Source of the DNA: Paramecium sonneborni | Lineage: Eukaryota > Ciliophora > Oligohymenophorea > Peniculida > Parameciidae | Length of the DNA: 64,000 bases | Direction of reading: 5' to 3' | Assembly: GCA_905182985.1 (NCBI GenBank) | Contig: CAJJDN010000029.1 | Location: 416,470-480,469 of the forward strand | Part shown: in pieces, positions 1 through 12,300 of the stretch | Layout of the letters: each line of letters opens with the position of its first letter | Numbering within the stretch: the stretch's first letter is position 1 | Program-made: the position numbers and the translations under genes | Notes under the pieces: model-generated | What the model was told of the DNA's origin: nothing | The model's database searches: none | What the model saw: only the letters and a program-made list of their open reading frames with translations

Positions 1-70
1 AAAATAATAATATTTTATAATAGTTCATCATTTCCTCTGTTATAAACAACTCTTAGATTATTTGTTATCA

Positions 71-439
71 TCATGCTCCTCTTCTTTAATACTCTAATTA
101 TTAAAGAATTAATTCTATTAAGTTTATGGTGCTAATCTTGCTTATTAAGCTTATTATGGATGAATTTGAGGCTGTTATATGTGAGGATAGTATGGACCCA
201 TGTTAATCTAATTATATTGATTGCTATTTTACTATAAATGTATTTGGAATTTAAGTTGGCAATATCACTGGGTATTATAATTGAGGACAATACTAATTTA
301 GCATATCATTCCCATTATACATCCTCTAATTTTAAACTTCCAGAAGTTCTTTAAATGCCTATTTTATTCGATTTTAATAAAGTACATCCAAGAATTGTTG
401 TTAAGGATCTGCCTCATTGTCTAATTAATTTTGGTTCAT
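71..439 (-). CDS. Small Q-rich protein, unknown
   Basis: Read with TAA/TAG as Gln, the minus strand gives about 122 residues from an ATG at 439 to a TGA at 71. The N-terminal half is helical and charged (LDVLYQNRIKQAFKELLE near residues 15-35). The middle is rich in N, Q and P. The C-terminal 30 residues are hydrophobic and serine-rich (ISLISKISTINLIELIL). No family is recognised. The start was chosen because the frame above it is closed by TGA and the next gene ends only 250 bp upstream. A longer 5' part joined by an intron cannot be excluded, because protein-like short frames continue upstream to about 600. Confidence 0.5.
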
Positions 440-689
440 TATCAAATTTTGTAAAATTTATTTACATAAAATTCATAATAAACAACCAGTGAAATTATAA
501 AAAATTACGATAATTATTATGTAATTAATCAGCTGCTTTCCCATTGAGCAAAAGTCCGATATTCCTATTAATCGATTTTCAGAATTAAGGTCTATTTGTC
601 AAATAATTTTGTTATTCCATAAGATAAAATTGAGTTTGATGAATGGAAAACAAGATAATCAAATAAACTAATAAGAGTTATTAATATAT

Positions 690-1753
690 TCAATTCCAAT
701 AGGACTGAATATCTACTATAATCAATGTCATATTGTCTTTTTTATAATTTGTGTTTTTCGATGATGCCTTTTCCAGAAGATATTAAGCCAATTAATCAAT
801 CTCTTTTTTATTCCAATTCTCAATCAAATTTTACAATTCTTCATTTTTAATAATCTAATATTTTATAGCATTTTATACATCCCAAAATCCATCAGAAGCT
901 AAAATCAAATATTTATCTTTCTCTTGAATCTTGTGTATCATAATCTCAGGAATTGCAATTAGACCAGATTATCTATGTTTCTTATCTCCAAAAGCCCTTG
1001 TTACTGCAAGTTCTCCATTTATTCGTGGAATAGAACTATTTTAATTTTAATTATATATTTTACTGTCTATCCAAAATAGTAGCTATTTATTCTACTCTTT
1101 TGAATTCATCTTCTCTATTTAATTTATGTTCTAAATTTAATTTTTCTATTTTTTTATCTTCTGTGATCAAAACACATGCTGAATCTCCAAGATTCACTAC
1201 ATAAAGATCTTTATTATTATTGATAACACAAAGTGCTGTTGAACCCCCTAAATTCTGATTCTCGTCTTAACAATTCAAGATGTATTGATTCATTTTCTCA
1301 AAACTATTTATAATGGCTTTCTCTAAATTATCTTCGAAATCGCAATCCTACTATAAATATTCATGAAGTTAATTCTCAAGAATAACTGAAACAGAATGTC
1401 CTGCATGTCCATCATATACAGCATAAAAAAATTAATTTTTTTAGTTCTTATTGAGATTGGGAATTGCGACAAACTTCAATTAAAAGAATCAATATACTCT
1501 ATCTTCCTAATATTTTCTGCCACATTTCAATTAGGCTACATCTGCTACTGTTTTACCATTATGCATAAATTACAAGGACTAATCACTAACTTTAATAAAT
1601 ATAATAAAACATTGGCTCATTGAAAAATATATCAGTTTAAAATTTCCACCCATCAGAGGAATGAGTGCTTTCAGGTTACACATCAGCCACCTTTACATCT
1701 AACTATAATTTAGGCTTTGGTTTCTTTTGATTATTAGTTTAAGTCAAGTTCAT
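690..1753 (-). CDS. PP2C-type (PPM) Ser/Thr phosphatase
   Basis: This is a metal-dependent protein phosphatase 2C that removes phosphate from Ser/Thr, probably cytosolic. Four exons are joined by introns of 25, 24 and 28 nt, giving 328 residues. PP2C landmarks appear in order: KYQEDRF (the usual R..MEDR motif), FFYAVYDGHAGHS (metal-binding DGH), LGGSTALC, VVNLGDSACVL, a GELAVTRAFGDK motif, LASDGFWDV, and KDNMTLIIV close to the C-terminus. The first 60 residues are a variable leader without a recognised domain. The ATG at 1753 keeps the frame open through the first intron. The S28 peptidase gene lies divergently upstream across a 360-bp AT-rich spacer that should hold both promoters. Confidence 0.9.
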
Positions 1754-2113
1754 TATAGTAATTAAATTTATGTAAACGATTAATAATCCCAAAGAATAAT
1801 CATAATGTCTTATTTTATTTAATCAATTCTTTTGTTCTAATGCAATGCCTTAGTTGAATCATATTTAATCTAAGTGATCTAAATATATCATATTGTATTT
1901 AATCCTCCTGTAGATTGGCATTTATAAATATTGGGATAATTAACAATTTTCATCAATCTTATCTCTAATAAATAATAATCTATATTAAATACTTATAATA
2001 TATCATTATAATTTATATCATCTATATAATATATCATTACAAATTAGATTATTATCACTAACACAAATTGTCTATATACAATATCTATATTATGTAATAA
2101 ATTAAAATATTAA
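1754..2113. promoter_or_regulatory. Divergent intergenic spacer
   Basis: This AT-rich stretch lies between the PP2C gene (minus) and the S28 peptidase gene (plus) and presumably carries both promoters. I see no coding frame and no recognisable fixed motif. Its role is inferred from position only. Confidence 0.3.
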
Positions 2114-3574
2114 ATGAAAATCGTCATCCTTTTAGTTCTAGTGATGTCATCATTAGGAAGGCTTACATATAGAAATGGTTTATTTGGAAGAGAAGAGATT
2201 ATATAGGCCAAAGCTACACAGTGGTTCACTTAGAAATTAGATCATAATGATCCAACATCAAAAGAAGTATTTAACTAAAGATTTCACATATATGATGATT
2301 ATGTATAAGGAGGTTAACCAGAAGCAGTTATTTTGTACATTTGTGGTGAATGGACATGTAAGGCATAATAAAATTATAATAGGTGACGGAATAGCACAAG
2401 GATTAACATTTGATGCAGCATAATAATTAAAAGCAATAATACTTGTTTTAGAACATAGATATTTTGGTTAATCTTAACCATTTGAAGATTGGAGTACTCC
2501 AAACTTAAAATATCTGAATATTCATTAAGCTTTAGATGACATAGCTTATTTTATATAAAATATGAAAGTTTAAGGAAGATATAATATTAAACCAAGTACT
2601 CCATGGATTCATCTTGGAGGTTCATACCCAGGAGCATTAAGTGCTTGGTTTAGATATAAATATCCTCATTTAACAATTGGAGGTTTGGCTTCTTCAGCAG
2701 TTGTTAGAGCTGTTGCCTGTTATCATGAATACGATATGCAAGTTTATCTTTCTGCATTAGAAAGTTCATAAGAGTAAGAATAGTTTAAATAATGTTAGAT
2801 GTGTAGATAGAATTTAACAAGTAAATTAAAAGATTGAGGATGATTTAATTAATGATCCTTAAACTCTTAAAACAATATTTAAAGCATAAGAATTAAAGGA
2901 TATTGAATTCTTATCAATGATTGCTGATATTTATGCTGGAATGGTTTAAGGTAGAAAAAGATCAAAGATGTGTGAGAGATTAGAGAGAGGAAATGATATA
3001 TAGGAATGGTTTGATGAAGTAGTTCTTATGGCAAAAGAAACAGTGAATCAAGAAAGTTATGGATCTGAGTTTTTGAGGAATACTACTATAGATTTTTCTA
3101 AAAATTCAAGATAATGGACTTATTAAACTTGTATTGAAGTAGGTTACTTTTAAACAGCAAATGTAATAATGAAATATTAATTTAAAGCCAAATCCTGAAC
3201 AATCAACTAGATCTTAATAATTAGTTCTTGATTTCTTTAGATAATTATGTGAATATTCTTATGGTATTCCAATCTTTCCAGATGAAGATAGAACTAATGC
3301 ATATTTCGGTGGACTTGATATTAATGTAGATCATCTTATTTTTTCGAATGGATCTGATGATCCTTGGTAACATGCTTCAATTACTAAATGGAAATAAGGA
3401 AAAGATTATGATGTCAAATACATCAAATGTTAAGATTGTTCGCATTGTGTTGATCTTAAAGCATCCTCTCCTTAAGATCCACCTGAATTAACTTAAGCCA
3501 GACAAGAAATTCTAGCTATATTTTAGTAATGGATTAATGAATACAAAGAATAATAAGCCTACATAATTGAGTGA
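2114..3574 (+). CDS. Serine carboxypeptidase, S28 family (prolyl carboxypeptidase-like)
   Basis: This is a secreted or lysosomal serine exopeptidase of the Pro-X carboxypeptidase / DPP2 family. Three introns of 25 nt each leave 461 residues. A signal peptide opens the protein ([13 protein letters not shown]). Family marks follow: [25 protein letters not shown], a [12 protein letters not shown] motif, the nucleophile in [11 protein letters not shown], and the acid/base region [12 protein letters not shown] (catalytic Asp), then CSHCVDL (catalytic His). Cysteines are frequent, as expected outside the cytosol. Length matches the family. TGA at 3572-3574 ends the gene. Confidence 0.92.
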
Positions 3575-3618
3575 ACATATCATCTAAAATATATATATAT
3601 AACATAGTAATAATGTAA

Positions 3619-4122
3619 TCAATAAGGCATAAAATGGCCTCTTTAGTGATGGCAACATTACTAAGTTTATCTTCTAAATTATCTTTACATCATTCTCATT
3701 TATAAGAATTCTTCCCATAACTATTCTAATTCACAAGGACAGGGTTAATAAGGTTAATGATAAAACATTTGAGGTTCTTCTTATCGATATTGCTATCTTA
3801 GAGGTGATGTACATAGAGATTTATTTTGGGACTATTATTGAGGTGATTTTTATTATTGCCATGAACTCATTCTTTTGTGCCCTGTCTATTATTCAAATTA
3901 TTTTTATGGTTATTAGATCATTTAATTAAAATGTTTATTTTTGTCTTCTTCTACAAAGCGGGAGTTTTCCTATATGTAGATTTAGCTTTATGCTAATTGA
4001 GCAGCAAATTAAGGATTCTATTCTTCAACACTCATTATTGAACTTTATGGTGGGAATCTCGCAAATGAATGGCTAAGTTAAGATGGATTTATCGAAGACC
4101 CTTAGGTATAAGAGATCCCCAT
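3619..4122 (-). CDS. Gln-rich low-complexity protein, unknown
   Basis: A single open frame of 167 residues starts at an ATG at 4122 and ends at a TGA at 3619. Composition is dominated by Q with S, P and M (QMIQQPQKQFEQQTG, QQQKSPQQQSQ) and a cysteine/histidine-rich tail (CPCELEQLWEEF, CCHHQRGHFMPY). There is no signal peptide or membrane segment and no domain is recognised. The tail could bind a metal, but that is a guess. The plus strand also has a long hydrophobic open frame here. The minus frame is preferred because it has an ATG, a TGA and typical ciliate composition. Confidence 0.65.
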
Positions 4123-4176
4123 AAATTGATAATTGTTATTCATTTGATTAAAAATATATATAATCTAAAAATTAAA

Positions 4177-4739
4177 ATGAATACAGAATATTAAGAATAA
4201 GAATTTGATTAGAAGAGGCAATCTGAATTAATTAAAGAAGATAATAGTACTTAATTATTCTCAATTATTTTTGCAATAATTTACAATTGTTTTTGGGGAT
4301 TACTATTTTGTTTTTTTAGGCATCGTAATAGTAAAAATATTAAATTTTAATCAAGAGATGGAGAAAAATGTATAACCTTGAGCTTTTGGTCATTATTGAC
4401 AGAGATATATTTCTTCTCAGTAGCCCTCTATAAAATGTACATTTAATATTTCTAGATAGAGCGATAGAATTACCTGTGTATCATAGAGCATTAGGAAGAT
4501 GGAAAGAGAAGCTATTTTCGATAGCAGAAAAAGTAGAGTTTATTTTAAGTATCATCATACTGATAGGATTGAGTGTAACTTGGAATTGATATATCTAGTA
4601 TGCATATTTCAAATTTGAAGAGTGTAATGGATTAAGAAACTTTGTCTTATTTTATTTGATTGTAACTTACGTAGTTTTAGGTATATATTTGATTTCTATG
4701 GCTTTATTAATAACTAATAAAAGTAATAATTCTGGATGA
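4177..4739 (+). CDS. Multi-pass membrane protein, unknown
   Basis: Three exons joined by introns of 23 and 24 nt give 171 residues. A short acidic, Q-rich N-terminus (MNTEYQEQEFDQKRQ) is followed by about four hydrophobic segments: SIIFAIIYNCFWGLLF, a LWS..TEIYFFSVALY segment, VEFILSIIILIGLS, and LFYLIVTYVVLGIYL. This suggests a small four-pass integral membrane protein. No family is recognised. The stop TGA lies at 4737-4739, about 50 bp from the end of the convergent MORN gene. Confidence 0.7.
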
Positions 4740-4787
4740 GAAAAAAATAAAAAAATGATTTATTATCAAAAAATCAAATAAACAAAA

Positions 4788-6149
4788 TCATTTTCTTAGA
4801 GTACTAAAATTCTATTTTAAGATCTAACTAAAATTCATTTTAGGTTTAATTTTTTTTTATTAGCATGGTACAGGACAAATAGTTAAGAAATCAGGATCAT
4901 TTTCAATAGGAATATCTGTAATAATGAAAGAATCTAAGATAATAGTTCTATCTCCCTTTCTCATAATTAATTTAGGTTTATGTCCCATAGCAGGCATATA
5001 TTTACTACGTTATGATAAACCATGTGAGAAGGTTTAATTTAAATTATTAGTTAATTTGAAATTACTTTCACCAGATCCCCCTATATTATTACTTCTATGA
5101 CTTGTTAATACATTATTTTCAAATCTGCCTCTTTTAACAACTCCATTTATACTCAATTCTCCATCTCCATGTTACATACCTCTTTCCCAATAACCTTTAT
5201 AATATTGATCCTTCCAAAACATTTCCCCATAACCATGTCTATAATCATTAACAAAAGCGCCAACATAATAATTTCCTGATGGCCATGTAAATACTCCTTA
5301 TCCATGTTTTTTATCATTCTCAAACATGCCTTCATAACCATAATGACCTTCTTTTAATTGATCCCATTTATTCCATACTCCTTTACCATGTCTAACTCCA
5401 TTCTTAAACATTCCTACTCTTATTTCAACATATTTAAACCTCTATATTCAGCTCCATTATTCCATATATATGTTCCTTAACCTTCTGGTTTTCCATTACA
5501 AAATTATCCATTATATAAATCCCCATTCACAAAATTTTCTATTCCATGTCCATGTTTCAAATTATTTCGAAAACTTCCAGTATATTTATTATTATTTTAA
5601 ATGTAAATTCCTTAACCATCAATTTTACCAAATTTCCATTCTCCTTCATAAAAATCATTTCCCATCTTCCAAATTCCATGACCATGTTTAAATCCATTAA
5701 CCCAATATCCTTCATAACTCTCATTATTTTTTGTATAAATTCCTTTACCTTATGGCTTCCCATTCTAATATTCTCCTTCAAATATCTCACCTGAATTAAA
5801 AATCTCTTTACAATGTCCATGTTTTCTATCATTCTACCATATCCCTTCACAAACTCTACCCTTTAATAACATTAAGCCTTATTATGTAAATCTATTTATT
5901 CACCTTATCCATGTTTATTGCCATTCAACATTTAACCATAATATGTTCCATTTGGATAATCTTATTCATAATAATTGGCTAATCTTTTCAAAATTTCAAT
6001 TTTATTTCTAAATAGTTTTAGTTATTATTTCTTTACTCATAATCCTTATTATAAATATGGATATTTTATTATTATTTCAAAAAACTTGTTGGACTTTTAC
6101 GTTTATCATCTTGTACATCTATTGATGCAATGGTTGGATTTATATTCAT
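4788..6149 (-). CDS. MORN-repeat protein
   Basis: Four exons (introns of 29, 26 and 23 nt) give 427 residues. After about 60 polar residues, an array of roughly twelve MORN repeats fills most of the protein, with the usual YxGxxxNGxxHGxG spacing (GTYYGQMLNGNKHGQG, YEGYWVNGFKHGHG, GEWKFGKIDGQG, VGMFKNGVRHGKG). The C-terminal 110 residues after the repeats are unrelated to them. MORN proteins bind phosphoinositides or act as scaffolds at basal bodies, cilia and cell cortex; the exact partner here is unknown. Several standard-code ORFs on both strands are shadows of this repeat array. Confidence 0.88.
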
Positions 6150-6268
6150 ATTTTGTTATACTTATTATGCTATCAATTAATCATTTCTTTGTTGCATTTA
6201 ATTTATATATAATATTTGCTTATTTCAACATAATATTTCATTATTATAGTTTAAATCATATATTTTTA

Positions 6269-6595
6269 TCAGCAATTCTTTCCATCACTCTTAAACATGT
6301 GTGTATAGTAGCCAATTAAAAGACATGCAGCTCCTACAACTATTAAATGTAAAACTGTTGGCTAAAATTCTTCCTTTTTATCCATTTTAGATATTTCACT
6401 ATGATTAATAGGAGCAATAGGAACAAATTATTTAATAGCTGCTGTAGATTTCAAAAATGATGAGTCAGATATTATAGATTAGGTGTCCTCTCCAAAGGTT
6501 GGTTTTGTTTTTAATGTCTCAGTCTAAATTTATTCTGTTTTAGCTTTCTCAAAAGCAATATCAATATTATCGTTAGGATTTATTATCACTGTCAT
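6269..6595 (-). CDS. Tail-anchored membrane protein, unknown
   Basis: This frame gives 108 residues. A polar, acidic N-terminus (NPNDNIDIAFEKAK, DTQSIISDSS) is followed near the C-terminus by a single hydrophobic segment (LHLIVVGAACLLIGYY) and a short polar tail, the layout of a tail-anchored protein of the ER or mitochondria. A second strongly protein-like stretch lies just upstream on the same strand (about 6600-6760, containing NPMTTNIIQIISNKE), one base out of frame. The real gene may therefore start at or above 6683 and be interrupted by a one-base frame break near 6595. No family is recognised. Confidence 0.6.
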
Positions 6596-6868
6596 TATCT
6601 AAAATTTTGCTTTCATGATATTCTAAAATATTGCTAAACAAAACTTCTTTATTGCTAATGATTTGTATTATGTTTGTGGTCATTGGATTGAGAATGCCTT
6701 TATTTTCAATCACTTTAAAATCTTAATTGTTTGTTGTTCTTATCTAAGTAACTATAATTACAAAATAGAATACTTTAAATGCTAAATGACGTCTAGTTAT
6801 GTTTTGAATTTGAATCTATGCTTTTTGGTTTGAAAAGTGTATTTTTTCTTTAGGATTGACTACAAAAT

Positions 6869-7735
6869 GAAAATTATACATAATATTATTATTATGTTTA
6901 TTTTCATTCTCTTAGTAATTTATGCAATAAAATTCACAATTAAGATTGATTCAATTAAATATAATAATGTTCAGGCATTCTAAAAGAAGGAGTTTGCAAT
7001 GAATACTGATTTATAAATGGTTGTAATGATAAAAAACCTAATAGTATGTAGATTAATATTGTTATGATTGTACATGTCAAAAATTTAGAAATAGTTTTGA
7101 CTATCTTGATTCTCAACCTTAAGAATATTTTGAAAGATGGTTCTATATTGATGGTGGAATTACTGTAAAATAGACTTTGTACTTGTGCATATAAAATATC
7201 AATTTTAGAAGGGAAAAAAAAAGAATTCCTTTTTGAAATTATTGAATAAATAAAGAAGGATTTATTGGTTTATTATGATAAATGATGATTTTTGTGTTTG
7301 GAATACTACAACTTAAAATATTAAGAGTTTTGCTAAAAGCTCAAAAATTATTGCAAAGCTATGTAAATAAACCTCATACAAATGTAAAGATAATACTTAA
7401 GAGTGTATTGATTTATATTGCGATTTGTTCAACATAGAATATCAATACAATTTTAAAATTTGATTTTAGTGAAGTGATTAACTGTTTATGGAAAACATCT
7501 CTGCAGAAAAATGTTTGAACATTACAATCATTGATTATGTTTGGAATTGCTTCCAATCTAGATATAATATGATAAATGTTAAATTCTTACATTAATTTTA
7601 ATCTTATTTTTTTCTAAATATGGGAATATTTTGGAATAATTTTATTTGTTATTTTATTATTTATTATTTTATAATTTACTTAAGGAAAGTCTTAGTAAAT
7701 TATAAATTTGGAAATTAATGAAATAAGATTTATAT
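6869..7735 (+). pseudogene. Broken gene for a secreted/type I membrane protein
   Basis: An ATG at about 6870 opens a clear signal peptide (MKIIHNIIIMFIFILLV). After a 22-nt intron comes a cysteine-containing lumenal part (QYCYDCTCQKF, ERWFYIDGGITVKQ). The frame then breaks at an A9 run near 7214. Protein-like sequence continues in other frames (CKDNTQECIDLYCDLF, ISAEKCLNITIIDYVWNC) and ends with a hydrophobic segment near 7620-7690. At least two further breaks are needed to join the parts. This is either a decayed gene or a real gene with sequence errors; no family is recognised. Confidence 0.45.
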
Positions 7736-7867
7736 TAAATTAAATATTAGAATTTATTATAATAAAGAAAAAAAGCTTTAAAGATATTTATACCCCCCTT
7801 TTGGAATTAATTCGAACATTTATAAACTACGTTTGTAATTTAATAATTTACTCGTCTAAAATTCTTA

Positions 7868-9237
7868 ATGTCCCATTTTTCTTGTTAGGCTCTTTTTAAA
7901 AAAATAGATGGATAACTCCAAGAAGTTATTATTACAACTCAATCTGGAGCTCTACTTATAGTGGTATTTTTATTTAAATTATTTTTTTAGTCAAAAAATG
8001 AAAATGAATAAATGGTTTATTTACCTTCCAATTCTATGGACACTATTCTCTGCTTTGGAAGAGAGATCGATGAAAGTAATATTAATATTAAGGTTTAGAT
8101 TAATAGATTGGAACCCTAGATCTTGATAATCCTGAAACAAAAATAAAAGTTACGTTCTACATAGGTTTGAATGATATCTCAAAGTTAAAATTTCAAATGA
8201 GAGGAAGGCAAATTTTCATGGCCTCTTCAAGTTATGTTGTTTTGGGAAAATTAGCCTCTGGAATAAGTAAGAAAAGATATTTAACTCAATAGAACTTATT
8301 TAAACCCCTTCTAGGATTTTAGTGGAAAAGAAAGCAAGTTTTCTTCTAAAAGATCAACAATCTCATAACAGATTGGTACTTTTGTAATTTGATAATGATA
8401 GGCACAATTAAAATAAGAGACAGACATGTTACGACTGTTAAAAGATCAACCTCATAAAAATATAATTTTATTAGAAGAAATCGTTACAGACTACAAATCG
8501 GTATCGATCATTTTAGAATACTGTCAAGGTGGTGATCTTTTAAAGCTACTTTATCAGAAAAGTACCCAAATTGACATCCCACGTTTAATGTTTAATCTAC
8601 TTTCTGGTAAAACGACATATTTATATTATTGTAGGTTTGAAACATCTCCATAATTTAGAAATTGTACATAGAGACATCAAACTATAGAATATTTTATTTA
8701 AAGATTCTTAGAATGTAGACACTTTAAAAATAGCTGATTTTGGATTCTCATGTAAAAAATCTCAAATTCAATACATCAATCCAAGGTTAGAATTTATATT
8801 AAATTTTAGATGTGGAACTCCTGGATATACCGCACCTGAAGTATTTAGTTAAGATGGTTTATATGATGAAAAGATCGATATTTATAGCTCAGGCATTGTT
8901 TTCTATAATATGTATTGATTTAAAATACCTTAGACTTACATTCAAAAATCCTTTTGGTAATTCTCAGAATATTTCTGACCTTATAAAACTTAATATCAGT
9001 GGCAATTACAATGAGGCTCATTTGGAAACAACTAAAATGAATAATCCTCTAGCTTATGATTTACTCACTAAAATGCTCTAGAAAGAATCATAAAATCGAC
9101 CCAGTGTTCATGAATGCCTAAGCCACCCATATTTTAAAAACTATGTTAAAGGTGATTTTATTGAAGAAATGATATCAAAATGCCGTAAATAGCAAAACAA
9201 TAAGAAAAAGTTATCTCTAAAAAGAAACAAAAAATGA
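7868..9237 (+). CDS. Protein kinase with N-terminal Paramecium-type leader
   Basis: This is a Ser/Thr protein kinase. The leader (MSHFSCQALFKKIDG, then LPSNSMDTILCFGRE) resembles the PH-like N-terminus of many Paramecium kinases. The C-lobe is intact: LEEIVTDYKSVSIILEYCQGGDL, catalytic loop HRDIKLQN, DFGFS, GTPGYTAPE, then LSHPYF and a lysine-rich tail. Introns of 30, 26, 28, 24 and 22 nt can be placed. The N-lobe is hard to join: the glycine loop (LGKLASG) and the lysine region cannot be linked in one frame, and only 14 nt separate exons near 8092. Either an exon boundary is misread or the N-lobe is damaged, so activity is uncertain. Confidence 0.8.
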
Positions 9238-9313
9238 TTACTAAATATATTTAAGCAATATCAGCAATATTTATTGGTTACCATATTATATATAAATATT
9301 ATTTTATATTAAC

Positions 9314-12300
9314 TCATTAAATAATAATTAAAAAAGAAAAGAGCAGTAATTTGGAAAATGTATCTTAGCTTTTGTTTGTTGTATTAGTGGGTGTATTGGG
9401 TGTTATTATTGATTCATTACATTTTTAACATAAATTATTTTCTGCATTCCAGGTAAAAATATTAAAACTTGATTATAAACAATTACTGGCTGATAATTGA
9501 TTCGGACTTCCCTATACACAACCCGAAGAAGTCATGACACATACAGTGATTTTCTTTTCATCAAATGAGATTAGAGGATTACAAACTGCTCCTTTTGCTA
9601 CTGTAGCACATGTGTGGTTTATACAAGAAGTTACTTCGATTCCATTTTATAATGAAACCAAAAAATGGCATGAATTTGATTTTAATTTACATGCTATTGA
9701 ATCTGAATTGGCTTATTCACAAGTGGTCATCAATGCACAGGTACCTTTATTAGTATCAGCTATCGAAGGAGTGAAAACACAGATTCCATCTAACCCACCA
9801 GAATTACATGCAATTTTAGTTTTATATGTTTAACATTTATTTTTAAGAATACAATTTTTACCATTAGATATACATACCTTTTTATTTTATTTGCATTTAT
9901 CAGTTGTTGTATCTTAGTAATCTGAACAAGTTTTAACTCTACATTATTTAAATCCTTAGGTTTATCCTTCTTAATAAGTATAAATACATTAACCATCAGT
10001 TCCATAATGACAACCAGGTTCTTTATAAGAGGAACATAATGCCATTGAGACACAATTTGTACCATTAGTTGTGCATTTGGTAGAAGCTATAAAATTATTG
10101 CATGAAGAATGTTAAGAAATATCAATTGTAATATCAAATGCTGCATCATTACATAATCTTAATCTACAAGAGTTTTGATTCCAAATGCAGATACCATCAA
10201 TACCTCCAGAATTGCACGATTCTTCATTTTAGTAATTAATACAATTTGTTTTTGAAATACATCCAAATCCATCAGAAATACATAGATCAGAATACTATTA
10301 ACATAGAGCAGTAGTGGAAGCAATAAAATCAGAGCATTTGGTAAATTGAGTACAAATAGGTTCCATCCATCCACATTTACCATCAATTCCAAGTGAACAA
10401 CTAATTTAATTAGTATATTTGGAACAAAAAGTTATAGGTATACAAGTTAAACCATTACTAGTACATTTATTTGAATATTATTAGCATAAATTATGTGATT
10501 TTTCTTCAATATCAATGCATTATGAATAAGTGATACATTTTTATTAAAACCACAAACATGGATTACCTAAATGATCATTTGTACATTTTGATTTTACAAT
10601 AATATCTTCACAAATATAATTTGAATTGATACATCCTTATCCATTTGAATAACATTTATTAAGAAATTCTTTACACTTTTCATCTGTTGTAAATTCTTTG
10701 CTGGCATCAGAACATTCAAGTTTTCTACAAAAGGTTTTCTCCCAAATACAAAGACCTCCTTCATCAGTAGTTTAAGCAAATGAACATGAATTTGCATCAG
10801 TATAAGACGAACATATACCCATTTAAATACATCCTTTGCCTTTTGAAGTGCATAATTGAGACATTCTTTAACAATCTATATGTGTTAAAAGACTTTCAGA
10901 TGCATCTTCACATTTCCAATCTCTACAAAATCCTATATTAGAAGTTTAATTTGATTCCCATGAACATCTTCCTATTTCTGTATAAACAGGAGTATTTACA
11001 CATATAGATTAAGATTTAAAAATACTACATGAATTTGAAAGTTAAGTACAATTACCACTGTATGAGCATTGCTTTTTACTTTAACAAGCTTTCTATGTTT
11101 AAATTTCTTCACAAGAGACAGTATTAACACAGCCATATCCATTCGTTACACATCCTTCTTTAAAAATATTACATAATTCATCACTATCATAATTATTTGG
11201 TGCTTCATTACATTTTAAAGCAACACATGGAGTAACACTTGTATCACTTGTTCCTTTACAAGGTTTATCTGTTGCTGTAAATAATGGACATGATCTAATA
11301 GTACCATTAAATTAAGAACATTATTAAGGTGAAACACATCCTATTCCTTTACTCACACATCCCTTTAAGAATTTCTGACATTCATTATCGCTCTTGGCTG
11401 TACTATTATGTGAACAAACTCTGTCAATACAATTAGTCAATGGAGTTGCTGTAATTACATTCCAACATGCTTTACTTCCATTTTATCCCTTAAATAAACT
11501 ACATTCTGTTTGTGTTCCTTAATATTCTGAACATTTTGCATTATAATTAATGCATCCTCTTCCTTTGCTTACACATCCTACTTAAAACTCCTAACATTAT
11601 GTATCTGTATTATAAATCTGATTGTCACTACATAACCTTACTCTACACTATTAAATTGTAGTTAGGCTATCACTCCAACATTTCTTACCATCCCCAATAA
11701 ATTTTGAACAAATGCTTTGATTTCCAACATAATTATTACAACTTTCATCCTTATTAATACATCCTTACCCTCTTGTTACACATCCTTTCATAAATGCATC
11801 ACATTCGACATCAGTTGTACTATTCATATCATCCTAACATTATTTTTATTCACAAAACCCAAAAGAATCTTAACCTTTGCATTTAATCCCATTACCAACA
11901 AAACCTAAACAACTAGAAATCGTTCCTTTATATTCTGAACAAGTAACTGTACTATCAACACATCCCTTTCCAGTAGTTCTGCATCCTGGTAAAAATTCAT
12001 TACATTCTATATCTGTCATTCCTGTCTAATTTTAAGAACATATTCTTTATACACAATTACCAGATACAAACCAACATCTGTCTCCTGTTGTTGTTCTTAA
12101 ATTTTAACATTAAGTTTCACTCACACCAACATAAAGGTTACAAGTACTTTACTTTGTAAAACAATTTTATCCATCATAAGTGCATATGGATAAATGCATC
12201 CCACAATTCACATAATTTGCATTTTCGATTATATTAGAACATGATCTATCTTCACAAATTCCTACTTCATTTGTTTATTTCCAACAAAAATTACCACTTG

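Noticed and set aside
3632..4140. Plus-strand hydrophobic open frame
   Set aside because: The minus frame over the same DNA has an ATG, a TGA and typical Q-rich composition; the plus frame has no start codon in the long part.
5153..6319. Several standard-code ORFs on both strands
   Set aside because: All are shadows of the MORN repeats, made open by the repeat composition.
9234..9480. Plus-strand ATG overlapping the kinase TGA (ATGA) followed by a hydrophobic frame
   Set aside because: It overlaps the antigen 3' end, and the hydrophobicity comes from reading the antigen's GPI-signal region backwards.
9534..9833. Plus-strand frame resembling a secreted protein
   Set aside because: The minus strand reads continuously through it as the C-terminal cysteine part and GPI-like end of the surface antigen, with far better composition; the plus frame is a shadow.
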